Positions 32,761 to 43,792 of a stretch of 64,000 bases of DNA are shown here, piece after piece. Under the pieces are notes generated by a model, which worked only from the letters and a program-made list of their open reading frames with translations, did not search any database and had not been told where the DNA came from. Both the position numbers and the translations under genes were made by a program. Each line of letters begins with the position of its first letter. The stretch's first letter is position 1. The DNA is from Acanthosepion esculentum (taxonomy: Eukaryota; Mollusca; Cephalopoda; Sepiida; Sepiidae), in the NCBI GenBank assembly GCA_964036315.1, contig OZ038500.1, positions 55,897,372-55,961,371 on the forward strand. The letters run 5' to 3'.

Positions 32761-33189
32761 AAGAAGAAGAAGAAGAAGAAGAAGAAGAAGAAGAAGAAGA
32801 AGAAGAAGAAGAAAAAAGAAAAAAGAAAAAAGAAGAAAAAGAAAAAAGAAAAAAGAAAAAGAAGAAGAAAAAGAAAAAAAGAAGAAGAAGAAAAAGAAGA
32901 TAAAAAGAAGAAGAAAAAGAAGAAAAAGAAAAAGAAGAAAAAAGAAAAAAGAAGAAAAAGTAGATAAAAAGAAGAAGAAAAAGAAGAAAAGAAGAAGAAG
33001 AAGAAGAAAAAGAAGAAGAAGAAGAAGAAGAAGAAAAAGAAGAAAGAGAAGAAGAAGAAATAAAAGAAGAAAAGAAAAAGAAGAAGAAGAAAAAGAAGAA
33101 ACAGAAAAAGAAGAAGGAGAAGAAGAAGAAGAAGAAAAAGAAAAAGAAGAAGAAGAAGAAGAAGAAGAAGAAAAAGAAGAAGAAGAAAA
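32761..33189 (+). repeat. 430-bp (GAA)n-type purine tract
   Basis: An almost pure G+A strand made of GAA, GAAA and GAAAAA units with rare other bases. The 150-200 codon open frames on both strands (Lys/Glu/Arg or Phe/Ser/Leu repeats) are artefacts. It sits between two copies of the same RTE segment (32640-32757 and 33244-33362). Confidence 0.95.
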
Positions 33190-33229
33190 CCGGGAAAGAG
33201 AAAATCATAAGTGTTCATATAATTTACGA

Positions 33230-33480
33230 CAGTTTATATTGGCACCCAGTGAGGAAAGAGAGTTTGGAAAATCTGATACTCACAGAACATTTTGAAGGCA
33301 ACAGGTAGAGAGGAAAACAACGTATAACATACTTAATGAGCTTGATTAAATAGATGGCGGAACAGGTTTTGGGAGGAATAACAAAAAGATAAAATTTATT
33401 AGGTGCTACAAAGGAGAGGAAATTGTGGAGAGCCATGATGGCCTACGTCCGGAGAAGACACGGCATAGGAAGAAGACCAG
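33230..33480 (+). pseudogene. RTE-like LINE C-terminal fragment, right of the GAA tract
   Basis: It repeats the segment at 32640-32757 (ENLILTEHFEG-like codons, then KQRITYLMSLIK) and continues to RKLWRAMMAYVRRRHGI, the RTE C-terminus. Confidence 0.75.
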
Positions 33481-33740
33481 AAGCTCTAATCAACTTCAAA
33501 TTGCTTAAACATATCACTTCACACAGACTTCTTTTAGAAAAAATAATATGGATTTCCTTCTCGAGATCTATCGGTGATGTGTGGAAGGTTGTTACTGAAT
33601 TCGCCTATCAAGATTTAGATATAAATGACGAAGCTCGAGATGTTGCTTTAACTATCTCAAAGGCGTTTGACAGGGTTTGGCATACTGGTCTTCTTTACAA
33701 GCTAAAGGGATATGATGACCTTTGACGGATATTCAGCTTC
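33481..33740 (+). pseudogene. LINE-A reverse transcriptase fragment
   Basis: The frame includes ALTISKAFDRVWHTGLLYKL, the motif A region of a jockey/CR1-like RT, and stops at 33723. The same open frame (33423-33725) begins in the RTE tail, so it is a chimera of two elements. Confidence 0.75.
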
Positions 33741-34859
33741 AGTTTTTCTTAACAAATCGTGTAATGAAGTAATGCGAACTGACAAGCTTCTAGATCCAGG
33801 TCTGCAACCCAAGGCACGCCACGCAATTTCCAATGGCACTAAACTATCTGAGTACAGGGATGGTATAGATGGAATAAAATTCGGATAACTAAAAACACTA
33901 TTTAAAAAATTACTCAATACAAAGTAGAGCAAATAATATTTATTCAAAAATTATAATATAAGCATGATATAACCTCACTACAAAAATAGACATTTTGTTT
34001 CAACACTTCCGCTCTCTTGCCAAGTGATGGTGTTGAATGCGAAATAAAGAGTTTTTTGAAAATTCAAAAATCAAATCAAACCCCTTAATACGAGAAACAT
34101 AATATTAAGAGGGTTTGATTTGGTTGAAACCAGTATTCTAATCTTATTGTCCTTTCTCCTCATTAAAGTCTTCTCATACTCTTTCTCACCCAGTAACCTC
34201 TTGCGTCTTCGTGGCATTATCACCTTGGAGTGAAATATTTTTAAAAGATTTACAATAACGCAACTCAATAAACCTGCATCATATATAAATCATCAAATAT
34301 ATGGCCATAAATTTTTACGACCTATGTTTAAAACATCGAAATGTATTGTATACTTAAGTTCGCTCAATACAAAGTTATTGTTAAAATAACATTATAAGTC
34401 CCTTCAAAGTTGATGATGCTCTCAAGATACATGCAAAAAATTATTCTAAATGATTGGACAAGACGTTATTTTGGTGATACAGCCGTCATTTAGGTGCGTA
34501 ACTCATAAAACTTACGAGTCTAGCCATTCAGGACAATGCTTCCCCATATTCTGAAAATTTCCTTCTTGTCACCTTATCTCCAAATGTTGGAAAGATAAAA
34601 TTAGTACAACGATATTCAAGTTCTCCGGAGATTAATACAAAACTTCTGAATCCATTATTAACCTATATTCTCCTGTGATTACTTTTTCCTTTTTTCCCCA
34701 CATGTCAAAACTATCATTAAAAGACATTATTTTGGAAGATGATAATTTTGCTGAAGAATATTGGAGAAAGTTTCAAGTTTTCATCTGAAATCAAGAAAAT
34801 GTAGACTGTAAGAAAAATATATATCTATATTTCTAAGATGAGGTATTGAACTTATTTAC
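33741..34859. other. No gene seen; small inverted repeat at 34073-34136
   Basis: AT-rich DNA. AAATCAAACCCCTTAATA at 34074-34091 and TATTAAGAGGGTTTGATTT at 34111-34129 form a hairpin. Otherwise I recognise nothing. Confidence 0.45.
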
Positions 34860-35215
34860 ATTGCAATATCCAGGTATCGAACCCACAATTCTTTTTTGGA
34901 GCAAGTCACTGCATCCAACCAACACTTTTCTTCACTGGACCATTTATCCTTGAGGACACTTAGCCTAGTGGACAAAAAGAAAAAAAAATATAAAGAATTT
35001 GGAGAGTTGAGTTAAAGGGAGGTAACTGAGACATCCGGAAGAGGCATGGCACGTGGAACTAGAACAATCTACCCCCCCGGTGAACGAAATAATGGGTTCA
35101 GTTCGGAATTCCAATCACCTGAAGAAGGCTGGAGCGTACAACGACCGAAACGACGTGAATATGTCAACAAAGATGGTGACAACAGTTCAAACAATGCAAA
35201 TAATGTAAATCTGAG
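34860..35215 (+). repeat. SINE-2 copy
   Basis: A diverged head (34860-34960, with CCTTGAGGACACTTAGCC) is followed by the typical body: GGCACGTGGAACTAGAACAA, CACCTGAAGAAGGCTGGAGC, CGTACAACGACCGAAACGAC, and the end CAATGCAAATAATGTAAAT. Confidence 0.7.
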
Positions 35216-35419
35216 AAAAAAGACCACAATATATGCGACAAAGAGGGAGTCAATTTAAGCTGACAGCAGGAATATATGGTTTTCAAGAGATGTATATGTG
35301 AGTAGAAGACAATATTTAAGCACACAAAATCTCTGAAAAGCAATAAAACCTGTTGCAAAATATCGTTAAATTTGAAAAAAAGCTGTCTATATTTCTGACT
35401 CATAATATAGTCAATATAG

Positions 35420-35790
35420 GTGATTCTTCGACGACCAACCCATGGCTAGGCGCCCAGAGCAGTAGATCACTCGCAAGTTTTTGTTTTGCTCGCCTGCAGT
35501 GTCCTTTAAAGCGCATTCTGCTTTCACGCAACATTGTAGAAATATCAGGATGAACAGTGATTTAGCTGGATGTTGTCTCCAAGAGATGATGAGTATAGCT
35601 CTCAGCACCAGAGTGTCGGTTCCATCAAGCTTAGACTCAAGTTTTTTAGTTAATGTTGCAGTAGTGGCGTCAAACATTAATCCTGCCTAGACAGTGGCAT
35701 GAAAGAAGCTCTATTTGAGGCTGTCTGGCAGAGTATATCCATTTTATTCAAGGTGGCCCAGGCTTTAGCTGTTCTGATTTTTGACATATT
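35420..35790 (-). pseudogene. LINE-E fragment (RT C-terminal side)
   Basis: The minus strand reads AKAWATLNKMDI, then LTKKLESKLDGTDTLVLRA and ISWRQHPAKS, and further ALKDTAGEQ. This is the thumb/C-terminal region of another RTE- or CR1-like LINE, distinct from LINE-A and from the main RTE. Frame changes near 35690 and a stop mark it as dead. Confidence 0.65.
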
Positions 35791-36000
35791 GAGCTTAAAT
35801 ATAACTTTCTTTTTTGTTTCTATTTTCTCTACAACTTCGTCATATTCGGTCCATGGTATACTCAGCATCCTTCTGTAGAACTAAATTTCTGTTGCTTCAG
35901 GTCTCTTCTTCATCTTTGATATTGTCCAGTCTTGACAGCCATATAGAAGGACAGATATCGCATAGCAGTTCTGTACACTTCAAGCAGTCAATAAATAAAG
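35791..36000 (-). pseudogene. RTE-like LINE fragment
   Basis: Minus-strand codons MLSIPWTEYDEVVEKIETKK plus upstream palm pieces (the plus strand has TTGTCCAGTCTTGACAGCCA and GGACAGATATCGCATAGCAG). The junction with LINE-E lies near 35790. Confidence 0.65.
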
Positions 36001-37083
36001 TACTTTTTTTTAATTTCACTTGATTTATTTTTTAAATCCAGTCATTTATTTTTATTTTCATTTTATTTATTATTTACAGTTCCGACTAATATTCCTGGGC
36101 AAATTCAAGCAATACGAATAACATCTCTAACGGTAATGGTAATCGTCAAATTGAATACTAAGTAGAAAATTTGTATTATTTACCACTAAAAACCAATGAC
36201 AAAAACCGCGCACATATATTTTTATTATATATTGCGTACTATATAGTAACAGGGTTTGAAAAAAATCTTCGGTCCGACTAATGTCCAAAACCAATATTTA
36301 AACGACCAACAATCAGAATATTGATTTTAGGAAGCGAGTCTATCTGAGAACTATTCAACACTAGCACGATGGCCCGTGATTGATTCAAAAATCGTACGAC
36401 TCATACAGCAATCGCTATCACTTGACTTTAAATATTTTTGCCCTTCCTTGCCTTTAAAGGAGTGCCCTTTTCCGTGTTGATGTTGCTACATGCCTTACTT
36501 CTTGCCTATCTCACACTGCGAATTTTTTCGAAGCTCTATACTAAACATTAAATCTGTTACGAAAAAAGAATTAAACAAAATGAACGCAAAACGATCAGCT
36601 TTAAAAAAGGACTCGTAACTGGAAAAACCGAATGAAAAAAGAATCTTAGCAACAAATACTTTTTTACACCCAACCCAGTTATGTAGAATCAGAATCAACG
36701 TTGAGTTTAAGAAAGCGAATGAGCCAATTGGAGTAAAGTGCCATGCAGATTTAAATTTTTCCCACTTGTGACGAATGCAGCTATCGATGTTTTTTGCATG
36801 CAAGCATGCTAGTTAACATTCGTGTCAGTCAGCTGTTGGCTCTCACGCTGGCCAATAGAATCTTCCTGCCTATTCGTGGCAGCCAGCTATAGTCTCTCAC
36901 TCTGGCCAGTAGAAAATGGCCGCAAACGATATGAAAAGTGCCGTAGCAGCATGAAAAAATGGATTATTTTCACTATCGATAGAAGTTGGGAAATTCAAAG
37001 TCGGTTTTGGCCTTCTCGCTAACTTGGAGCATGTGCATATAAATTTTGGTGCAAATCCGTCGAAAATTGCGGCCGTGCATTGG

Positions 37084-37084
<1 letters not shown>
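36001..37084. other. No recognisable gene; local imperfect duplication near 36825-36915
   Basis: AT-rich DNA. CAGTCAGCTGTTGGCTCTCA at 36825 and GCAGCCAGCTATAGTCTCTC near 36878 introduce similar segments ending in CTGGCCARTAGAA, an old tandem duplication of about 53 bp. Confidence 0.45.

Positions 37085-37152
<68 letters not shown>
37085..37152. repeat. (CA)n microsatellite
   Basis: About 67 bp of uninterrupted CA repeat. Confidence 0.95.
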
Positions 37153-37153
<1 letters not shown>

Positions 37154-37204
37154 CCTGCCTTTTATAGACAGAGATGTAAAAAGAAAAGTTAATGAAAGTT
37201 TTGA

Positions 37205-37690
37205 TAGGCTTGTTTGGTTTGGTTTTGTTTGTTTTGTCTTACGGCATATCAACCTCAATGGGTTATTTAATACCGACAAAATTTTCATTGTTAGTAATAT
37301 TTTTTTTACAAAAATCTATTTCTGTTAATATTATTCCTTCAAAAATCTATTTCTGGTAAGAATTTTCCTTAGCTGGTAATATATTTTTACCAAAAATATA
37401 TTGCTGGTAATAATTGTTTTTAAAAAAGGAATTGTTGGTAATATTTTTTTTTAAAATTATTTCTGTTAATAAACCCTATTTTTACACTTTCATAGTGTTT
37501 TGCCCCGAGTTTGGGAGTTAATTATTTACCCATACCTGGGACCCTAACAGGTGCTACCACACCGGGTCAGGGTGGACCTGGGAACATCAGCAATTAAGAG
37601 GTGGTTCCACGCTCCTCAAACGCTCCTGATCAGAGGCCTTGCTGTTGGATGTAGTTTATCGTCTTATCCAGGGCTGGATGAGCTTGCTAA
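37205..37690 (-). repeat. Dispersed repeat D, copy 2 (inverted and longer)
   Basis: Inverted partner of 28062-28375. The minus strand has the same blocks, and the CAAACCAAAC-rich end lies at 37205-37230. A middle portion of about 170 bp, with repeated AAAATCTATTTCTGGTAA-like units, is expanded relative to copy 1. Confidence 0.75.
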
Positions 37691-38569
37691 ATAATTAAGA
37701 AAAAAAGGGTCCCATCATTATGATCATGGCGTTCCACAGCTTCCTTTCTTTATTATATGTGAATTTCCTCAATTTCTTCGGAAAGATAGTGGTGTTGATT
37801 CCTGTCGATTCATCCACGGTTTAGAATTAAGAGTTGTCTTTCTCCTAGACTGGTTGCCATCCAAGGCTAGCGAACATTTACTTCATAGGTGGGAGGAAAG
37901 AGACAAATTCATCCCTTTCTAAACTGAACTTTACTTTCTCGATCGACAAGCGCTACACTACGAGTATTTTTCTTTCTTGTGTACTCCCCACGATATTCCA
38001 AGTTATATAATTAGCTAAGAAAATAAATCAGCGCAAATCCTTCTTTGTGATTCATCGACCAATCGGTATGTTCGATTTTTCCCCCTTTTTTTTTATTGAA
38101 GCCCTATTTTTTTTCATTCATACACAATTTCCATTCGCAGCTGACGCTATCGATTCGAGCAGAAACGTGGCTTGACTGCCATCTATTGAATTAGTGAATT
38201 CATGGTAGCTTAGAGGAATACGCAGACACAGGTTAGCATTTATAGATTTAGGACGAAAACAACCATTAAATACTGTGGCGAAAGCTTACCCAACAGACTG
38301 TCTACTAATGTAACGAATTCAATACTTACTGTGTCCCCACTAGTGTGTCCATGTGCAAAGTCTCATCAAATGCCAACATCGCAGTTGACAAGTCGTAAAC
38401 AAACGACTATAGAAGATATTCGTATCCCAAGCCCTCGGTTGGGGTCCCGTTGTTGTCTTGTGTCAGACTAACATTGGTATTAAATGGAGTTAACAAGCTT
38501 GTCTCTCAGATCATTACGACTGGAGAGCGTTAAAGTCTCCTTGGCAGGATTAGATGAAACTTCTTACTC
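37691..38569. other. No recognisable feature
   Basis: No motif or repeat partner recognised, apart from scattered short T runs. Confidence 0.45.
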
Positions 38570-39180
38570 TTCTATGTACCGTGTCCCTTAAGTACGTTGG
38601 CGATTATGGTTTTTCACTATTTCCTATTCTTTTTAAGCTGTTTATAAAAAATTGGTCTTTTTCTAATCATTCCTAAACTCTGTTCCTGCCATCCATTTAC
38701 GCAAGCTCGTCAGTTAGATTATCCTGTGTTTTCCTCTGTCTCGCGTCGTGCTTTCAATATATCAATATATATATAGAGAGCTGTCCACCGTTGACAGCCT
38801 TGCTGCGACTTGTTCCAGCAAGACGGTCGAACTCTCTGCCTCTGAGCAGAGAGGAACACGGACGAGGCTCCGCCGAAGGGCAGAGTCTCGTTCTGGGAGG
38901 TTGACCAACCCGATTCTGTTTTTACAGTTTCTACGAGCATTTTATTGCCGAGCCTACGGGATCGGGAATACCCACGTTAAACTCGGCCTTGTGCCATATC
39001 TATCCCTCGTGGTGATGGTGGGGGGGGCAGTAAATATTGCTTTCAATATATCCTCTGAGTAAACACGTTTTCCAAGTTTTCTGTTCTCATTATATTCCTT
39101 AGTAAATTTATTTGCTTCTTTCTGATATAAGGTTAAAGCTTCCATTAAAGTTTCATATTTTTTGTACTTTTTCTATGTGC
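38570..39180 (-). pseudogene. RTE-like LINE fragment interrupted by SINE-3
   Basis: Minus-strand RTE C-terminal sequence on both sides of the SINE. At 38580-38749 the plus strand has GTACGTTGGCGATTATGG and CTAAACTCTGTTCCTGCC. At 39053-39180 it has CCAAGTTTTCTGTTC. The two parts belong to one copy split at the duplicated target. Confidence 0.7.
38764..39038 (+). mobile_element. SINE-3 insertion with 14-bp target-site duplication
   Basis: GCTTTCAATATATC occurs at 38750-38763 and again at 39039-39052, framing a 275-bp insert in an RTE relic. A long exact duplication is what LINE-driven target-primed insertion makes. The insert includes CTCTGCCTCTGAGCAGAGAG, GGCTCCGCCGAAGGGCAGAG and near the end ACTCGGCCTTGTGCC. 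The last block is shared with SINE-1, so SINE-1 and SINE-3 share a 3-prime end. A related copy lies at about 61370-61575. A hammerhead-like core in it is described under 61383-61436. Confidence 0.85.
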
Positions 39181-39184
39181 CATA

Positions 39185-39680
39185 TCGCCTTCAGAACGTT
39201 GGCGATCATGGCTCTCCACACTTCCCTGTCCTTTGTAGCACTTAATAGATTTGGTCTTTTTCTTATCTTTCCTAAACCCTGCTCTTGCATCAATTTACAC
39301 AAGCTCGCCAGGTATCTTATACGTTGTTTTCCTCTGTACCTCTTGTCTTCAATCTCTCCTGTGAGTATCAAATTTTCCAAGCCCTCTTTCCGCATTATGA
39401 GCGCAAGAGATTTCAACTGTCTTTCTGATTTTAAGTTTAAATGCCCTTTTTGTTTCCATTTTCTCTAAAACTGTTTCTTAATACTTTGCTTAGATTTTGG
39501 GTGACATTTTTCGCTATTCCCATGCACATTCAAATTCCAGTGTCGTACTTTTCTTCCCCTCTTAAAAGACTCCCCAGATATTTAAATTGTTGTACTTGTT
39601 TGATTCTGGTATCTCCAATTTATAATTTGCATATTGGTCTTATGGCTGACCACCATAGATGCTGTCTTCTTGAAATTGAT
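39185..39680 (-). pseudogene. RTE-like LINE fragment (palm to C-terminus)
   Basis: On the minus strand palm-side codons (39680-39450; plus-strand landmark TTCGCTATTCCCATGCACAT) are followed by the C-terminal frame 39416-39153, with LALIMRKEGLENLILTGEI, KQRIRYLASLCKLMQEQG and WRAMIANVLKAI. The C-terminal frame is open. Confidence 0.8.
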
Positions 39681-39714
39681 GTCTTGTCCTTTCTACTCTC
39701 TGCTGTGCTTAACC

Positions 39715-40055
39715 TCTTCTATATGCCGAGTTCCTGCAGGACGTGTGCGACCATAGCCCTCCACAACTTCTCATCCCAAATCCTGTTCTGTTATCCATTT
39801 ACTCAAGCACAAGTAGATTAGTCGCTGCTTTCTTCTGTCCCTCTTGCCGCTAGTATGTTTGGTGAGTGTCAAATTCACCAAGCCCTCTTTCCTCATTGTA
39901 TGTCCTAGAAATGTCTACTCTCTTTCTGATTCTAACAAGAAGTGTTTGTTTCGTTCTTATTGTCCTTAAAACTTCCTATTTGCTCACATGTTCACTCCAT
40001 GGTATTCTCAACATTTTTAAGTAGAACCATATTTCTGTTGGCTCACGTCTTTTTT
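39715..40055 (-). pseudogene. RTE-like LINE C-terminal fragment
   Basis: The plus strand shows the reverse complement of the RTE tail: GACGTGTGCGACCATAGCCC, CCAAGCCCTCTTTCC and CACATGTTCACTCCATGGTA. No open frame of useful length. Confidence 0.65.
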
Positions 40056-40489
40056 TAATGCTAAAGTTCACTCAACGCAAAACTCGAGAGCCACCAGAAA
40101 TAGAGATATAGTTATAAAATGGTTTTGATGAATGAGGTGTGTAATATGAAGGAAAGAGTTGGTGGCAGGAAGTGTAGATTATGAGGATAGTTAACGCTTT
40201 AGCAGAGACTTGAAGAGGTTAGAATTGGAGCGTCCGGGAAAGCATCCACACGAGATCCTGTTCCATAAAGTACTATTTCTGATTTCGCTTTACATTTGGA
40301 ATACGAGGAAAATGACCGCGATTCAACTCCGAGGAATTAACATGTTTCTGAGTTTGACATTTGTAAAATCCCTTTTATGCTCGTGTGATACAGCCGTTAA
40401 GATTCTGAAATGTCTCACCGATATAAGTGTTTTTACATGACCATAAATTTATTTGATAAATAACAACATCTGAAATGGTGTTGGATTTA
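40056..40489. other. No recognisable feature
   Basis: A short open frame (40210-40440) has no family motif. Flanked by RTE pieces. Confidence 0.4.
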
Positions 40490-40700
40490 TATTTCTTCCT
40501 AATTATATCTCCTTAGCTTTTGGGTGACAATTTTCGCTTTTCCAATGCACATTCGGATTCCAGTGTCGAACTTTTCGTCACTTCTTAAAAGAATACCCAG
40601 ATATTTAAATTGTTGTACTTGTTTGATTTTGGTATTTCCAATTTATGATTTTCATATTGGGATGGTCTTATGGCTGACCACCATGGATTCTGTCTTCTTG
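40490..40700 (-). pseudogene. RTE-like LINE palm fragment
   Basis: Close copy of 39490-39670 (shared TTTTGGGTGACA, CATTCGGATTCCAGTGTCG, TTTAAATTGTTGTACTTG). It is a second, separate piece of the same domain. Confidence 0.65.
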
Positions 40701-40820
40701 GAGGTGGTGGTAGAGGCCCTAGTATTAGGGATAATTTATTTTCAAATTTTATAGATAGCATGGCAGAGGATAGGATTATGCATTTCTAATATCCACAAAA
40801 ACAAAATTTACAAATGGTAC

Positions 40821-41545
40821 TGTTGGGGACGTGCAGGATTATTAATTATTTTAGAAAGAATCAGAAGGAATTTTTAGTTGGTTGCGCGTCGTACTGCATC
40901 ACGAACAAATAAAATAATAACTTCAGAGGCAATTAAAAAGAGACGAGACATATACAATTCAAATAAAACAATGCAACATTTATATACAATTAAACAATAT
41001 ACAGATTGGTAATCAGTGGTGTCGTGTGTACGAAATGTATGTAATTGTCTGATTTGTGAAATGTCTCTTTTGTTGATATTGTTCGTTATGTATTAAGAGT
41101 TTTTCAGAGTAATCTACCTTTAAGCGTCTTTGATATTTACTTATCTTTGGTAATGAATTACATTCATTGTATATAAGCAAAGTGTGCACAGCGTTGGTCG
41201 ATGTATGTTGGTCGATGTATGTTCGGATATGAGTCAGCGAGGTGTCGTCGTGCGCGGCAAAATTGTGGTTCGTAGTGGCGTGGAGTAAGTAACTCTGCGA
41301 ATTCGTGAGACTGACTGAGTGGGGTTGTCTACGTTTTGTTTTTATAACGTTTTGGTTCGACAGCGTGGATCACTTGGTTTTTGGCGCAATCAAGATTCTA
41401 CACGTGAACTTCAGTGATGAACCAATGAGATCGTTTGTTTCGCTTTGTTCAATTTTTATTGGTTGAGGTTTTTTAGTACGTAGGCGTACGATGTGGACTC
41501 TGCTTTCTTTAGGTTGGACAGGTAAGAATATTAGACGAGTCCACA
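40821..41545 (+). repeat. Solo LTR with 4-bp target-site duplication
   Basis: 725 bp beginning TGTTGGGGACG and ending GAGTCCACA, flanked by GTAC at 40817-40820 and 41546-41549. TGTATATAAGC at 41168 is a plausible TATA box followed by a GC-richer start region. No internal coding remains. Orientation is arbitrary between TG and CA ends but the TATA supports plus. It has no relative elsewhere in the window. A caution is that GTAC is a short palindrome, so chance is not excluded. Confidence 0.75.
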
Positions 41546-41760
41546 GTACCATAATTAAAAAGAATCATAATTCTTTACTTCGTAAGGATTTCGAGATTTT
41601 TTGATAAACAACAAAATTTTAACAACTATAAACAAACGTCAATAATACTATTTTACTTCATCAACATTTATTGAATTAATTCTTAAATAATCTAATAAAT
41701 AGCTGGCCAAACGTATTCGACGATACCCGTGTACTAGGGCGGCTAGCCAATCTCTATTGC

Positions 41761-42190
41761 AGAGACTTGCTCATGCGCATTTGCGTTTATTCAACACCCA
41801 CAGATCCAATCTGTGGTTTACACTGCAACTATGTCGAGCAGACATTAGTTACAGTTTCTGGGAGAGAGCGTGTTATCAAGCATGATCAAAAATTCGAACA
41901 AGGCCTGCACGCTCAAACCCTCGGCCACGATGACTTGCAACTTCGTGCTAGCACAGCCATCTGTGGCCCACAAGTTCCGTCTACTCAATTTCACTAACAC
42001 GGCTTTGGTCAAACCGTGGTATGGTTTTCTGGCACTTTCCAAAGGTGCCGCACTCCGGGATCGACCTCGATCCAGTCCGATAGTAGCAAGGAAGTCTCCT
42101 TCCTGACAAATTGAACGTGGCGATATTCGAACCCGAGTCTCATGGTCAGAAAGCGAACATTCTATCCTCTCGGTCACGCGCCCACACATA
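41761..42190 (-). repeat. SINE-4 with tRNA-like head
   Basis: At 42117-42183 the minus strand has a tRNA-like block: GCGTGACCGAGAGGATAGAA (A box) and ACTCGGGTTCGAATATCGCC (B box). The body to the left (41761-42110) may belong to the same SINE but has no second copy here to prove it. Confidence 0.6.
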
Positions 42191-42289
42191 AATAATCCAA
42201 CGTATGTTATCTACCACACCGGTGTTTGCATAAAAACGTTCCGAAATCAACTTGCGGACAATTACCAAACATAAATGATGTCTACCAGA

Positions 42290-42345
42290 CGCACAGACAC
42301 ACACACATACATGCATACAAACACACACACACACACACTCACTTG
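42290..42345. repeat. (CA)n microsatellite, interrupted
   Basis: CA-rich run with ATACATG interruptions. Confidence 0.8.
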
Positions 42346-42488
42346 CCAATATACATTATCATCTGAATGTTGCATAGTCAGACTAGAATTATAATACATT
42401 TGCATACAGAAAGTTTGCAATAAGCAATAACAAAAAGAAAAGAAAAGAACAGGACAAAAACAATATAAAGCAAACACACATTACATGT

Positions 42489-42572
42489 AAGGCAAAGCGA
42501 CAGTAATAAGGCAAAGCAACAGTAATAAGGCAAAGCAACAGTAATAAGGCAAAACGACAGTAATATGGCAAA
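42489..42572 (+). repeat. 19-bp minisatellite
   Basis: About four units of GGCAAAGCAACAGTAATAA with single-base variants. Confidence 0.9.
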
Positions 42573-43709
42573 AAGTTCGCAAACTAAGAATTTTGGCTGA
42601 CACACAAGAGCAATTTCGGACAAGAGAATGTAGCTTTCTAACTTCAAGACAAGACAGACCAGGACTGTTTCATATGAAACCTAGAAACCGGTCTATTTCA
42701 TTGGCTAAGAAGAAATCCCAGCATGCATTTTTGTGCTTCTGCCTATAAAATGGGGAGAGACAATTGTTTTGCAATTATTCCTAGGGAACAAATTTTATCT
42801 TAATATTACTTTGATTTCAACTCTTCTGATAATCTTCAGAGAGGTTTTAACAATTTAGTAACCCCTCTTGGCCTGGAAGGCGTGTGGGGGGCCTTAGTCG
42901 GCAACCTTCCTGGAGATAGTGTCTAGATAAAAGCAACCAGCCCCCGGTGCTGTGAACAGATTAATAGGTGTAGATATGTTCGCCTATCGCCAGCCCAGTA
43001 CTCCTTCCATGTTTATTTAAGAGGAGTAAAGCTTTATCGATTGTCCTTGTTTAGGAAATGGCTTACCGGTTTTTTCTTCCATGACCTTGCAACATCCGAC
43101 GGGTTGTAAGAATGCCAAACATTTTGGTAACGCTTAGAGAGGCTGATCTGATCGGGAATCGCATAATATCGGTGTATTTCTAGTGTCATGTGGCGCATGG
43201 ATAGGTGTCCCTGCATGTATTTCCATTGGGCAATCCTGAGGATATATTATGCTTTAGACTTAGCTCAGCTTCGTGTCAGTTTGTATTGCCATAGACGATA
43301 GATAGTGATAATTATATTTTGGCCTTTTTCTTCTTAAAACAAAATCTCGTGACAGATACAATGGAAGTAAATGCGTGTAAACAAAAAAAATCACCTACCC
43401 CTCTCAACCATTCTTTCTCTAATAAGGGTGTTATTCGTACCGAGTTCTGTAATGTAGAATATTTTCCATTGAAACGTTTTCCAGATATCTTCGCACTTTG
43501 CGAATCTAATTAAAATATACGAAAAATTTCTTCTATTCGCCTGTTGTCGAAAAGATACTTCTATACATATGCATGTCCTTGGTGTTTACATTAAAATATT
43601 CCCTAGGTAATTCTTTCATGCGCATTCAATATTCATCATTACCCTTTATTAGGTATCCCTAGGTTAGGTGAATAACGTATGATTACTGGCAATATAGAAA
43701 TGTCTCTCT

Positions 43710-43716
<7 letters not shown>
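42573..43716. other. No recognisable gene
   Basis: A GC-richer stretch at 42865-43020 (GGCCTGGAAGGCGTGTGG, CAGCCCCCGGTGCTGTG) looks like SINE body, but no second copy is present. The rest is AT-rich and unassigned. Confidence 0.4.
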
Positions 43717-43788
<72 letters not shown>

Positions 43789-43792
43789 TATA
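43717..43792. repeat. (TA)n microsatellite
   Basis: About 75 bp of TA repeat. The Tc1 element at 43793 begins directly after its final TA. Confidence 0.95.

Noticed and set aside
32613..33295. Open frames up to about 200 codons on both strands of the GAA tract
   Set aside because: A stop-free trinucleotide repeat explains them completely.
33423..33725. 100-codon open frame as one protein
   Set aside because: It starts in an RTE C-terminus and ends in a LINE-A RT motif. Chimeric by insertion.
36495..36803. 102-codon minus-strand open frame as a host gene
   Set aside because: No domain, no codon bias that I can judge, and AT-rich sequence in which such frames arise often.
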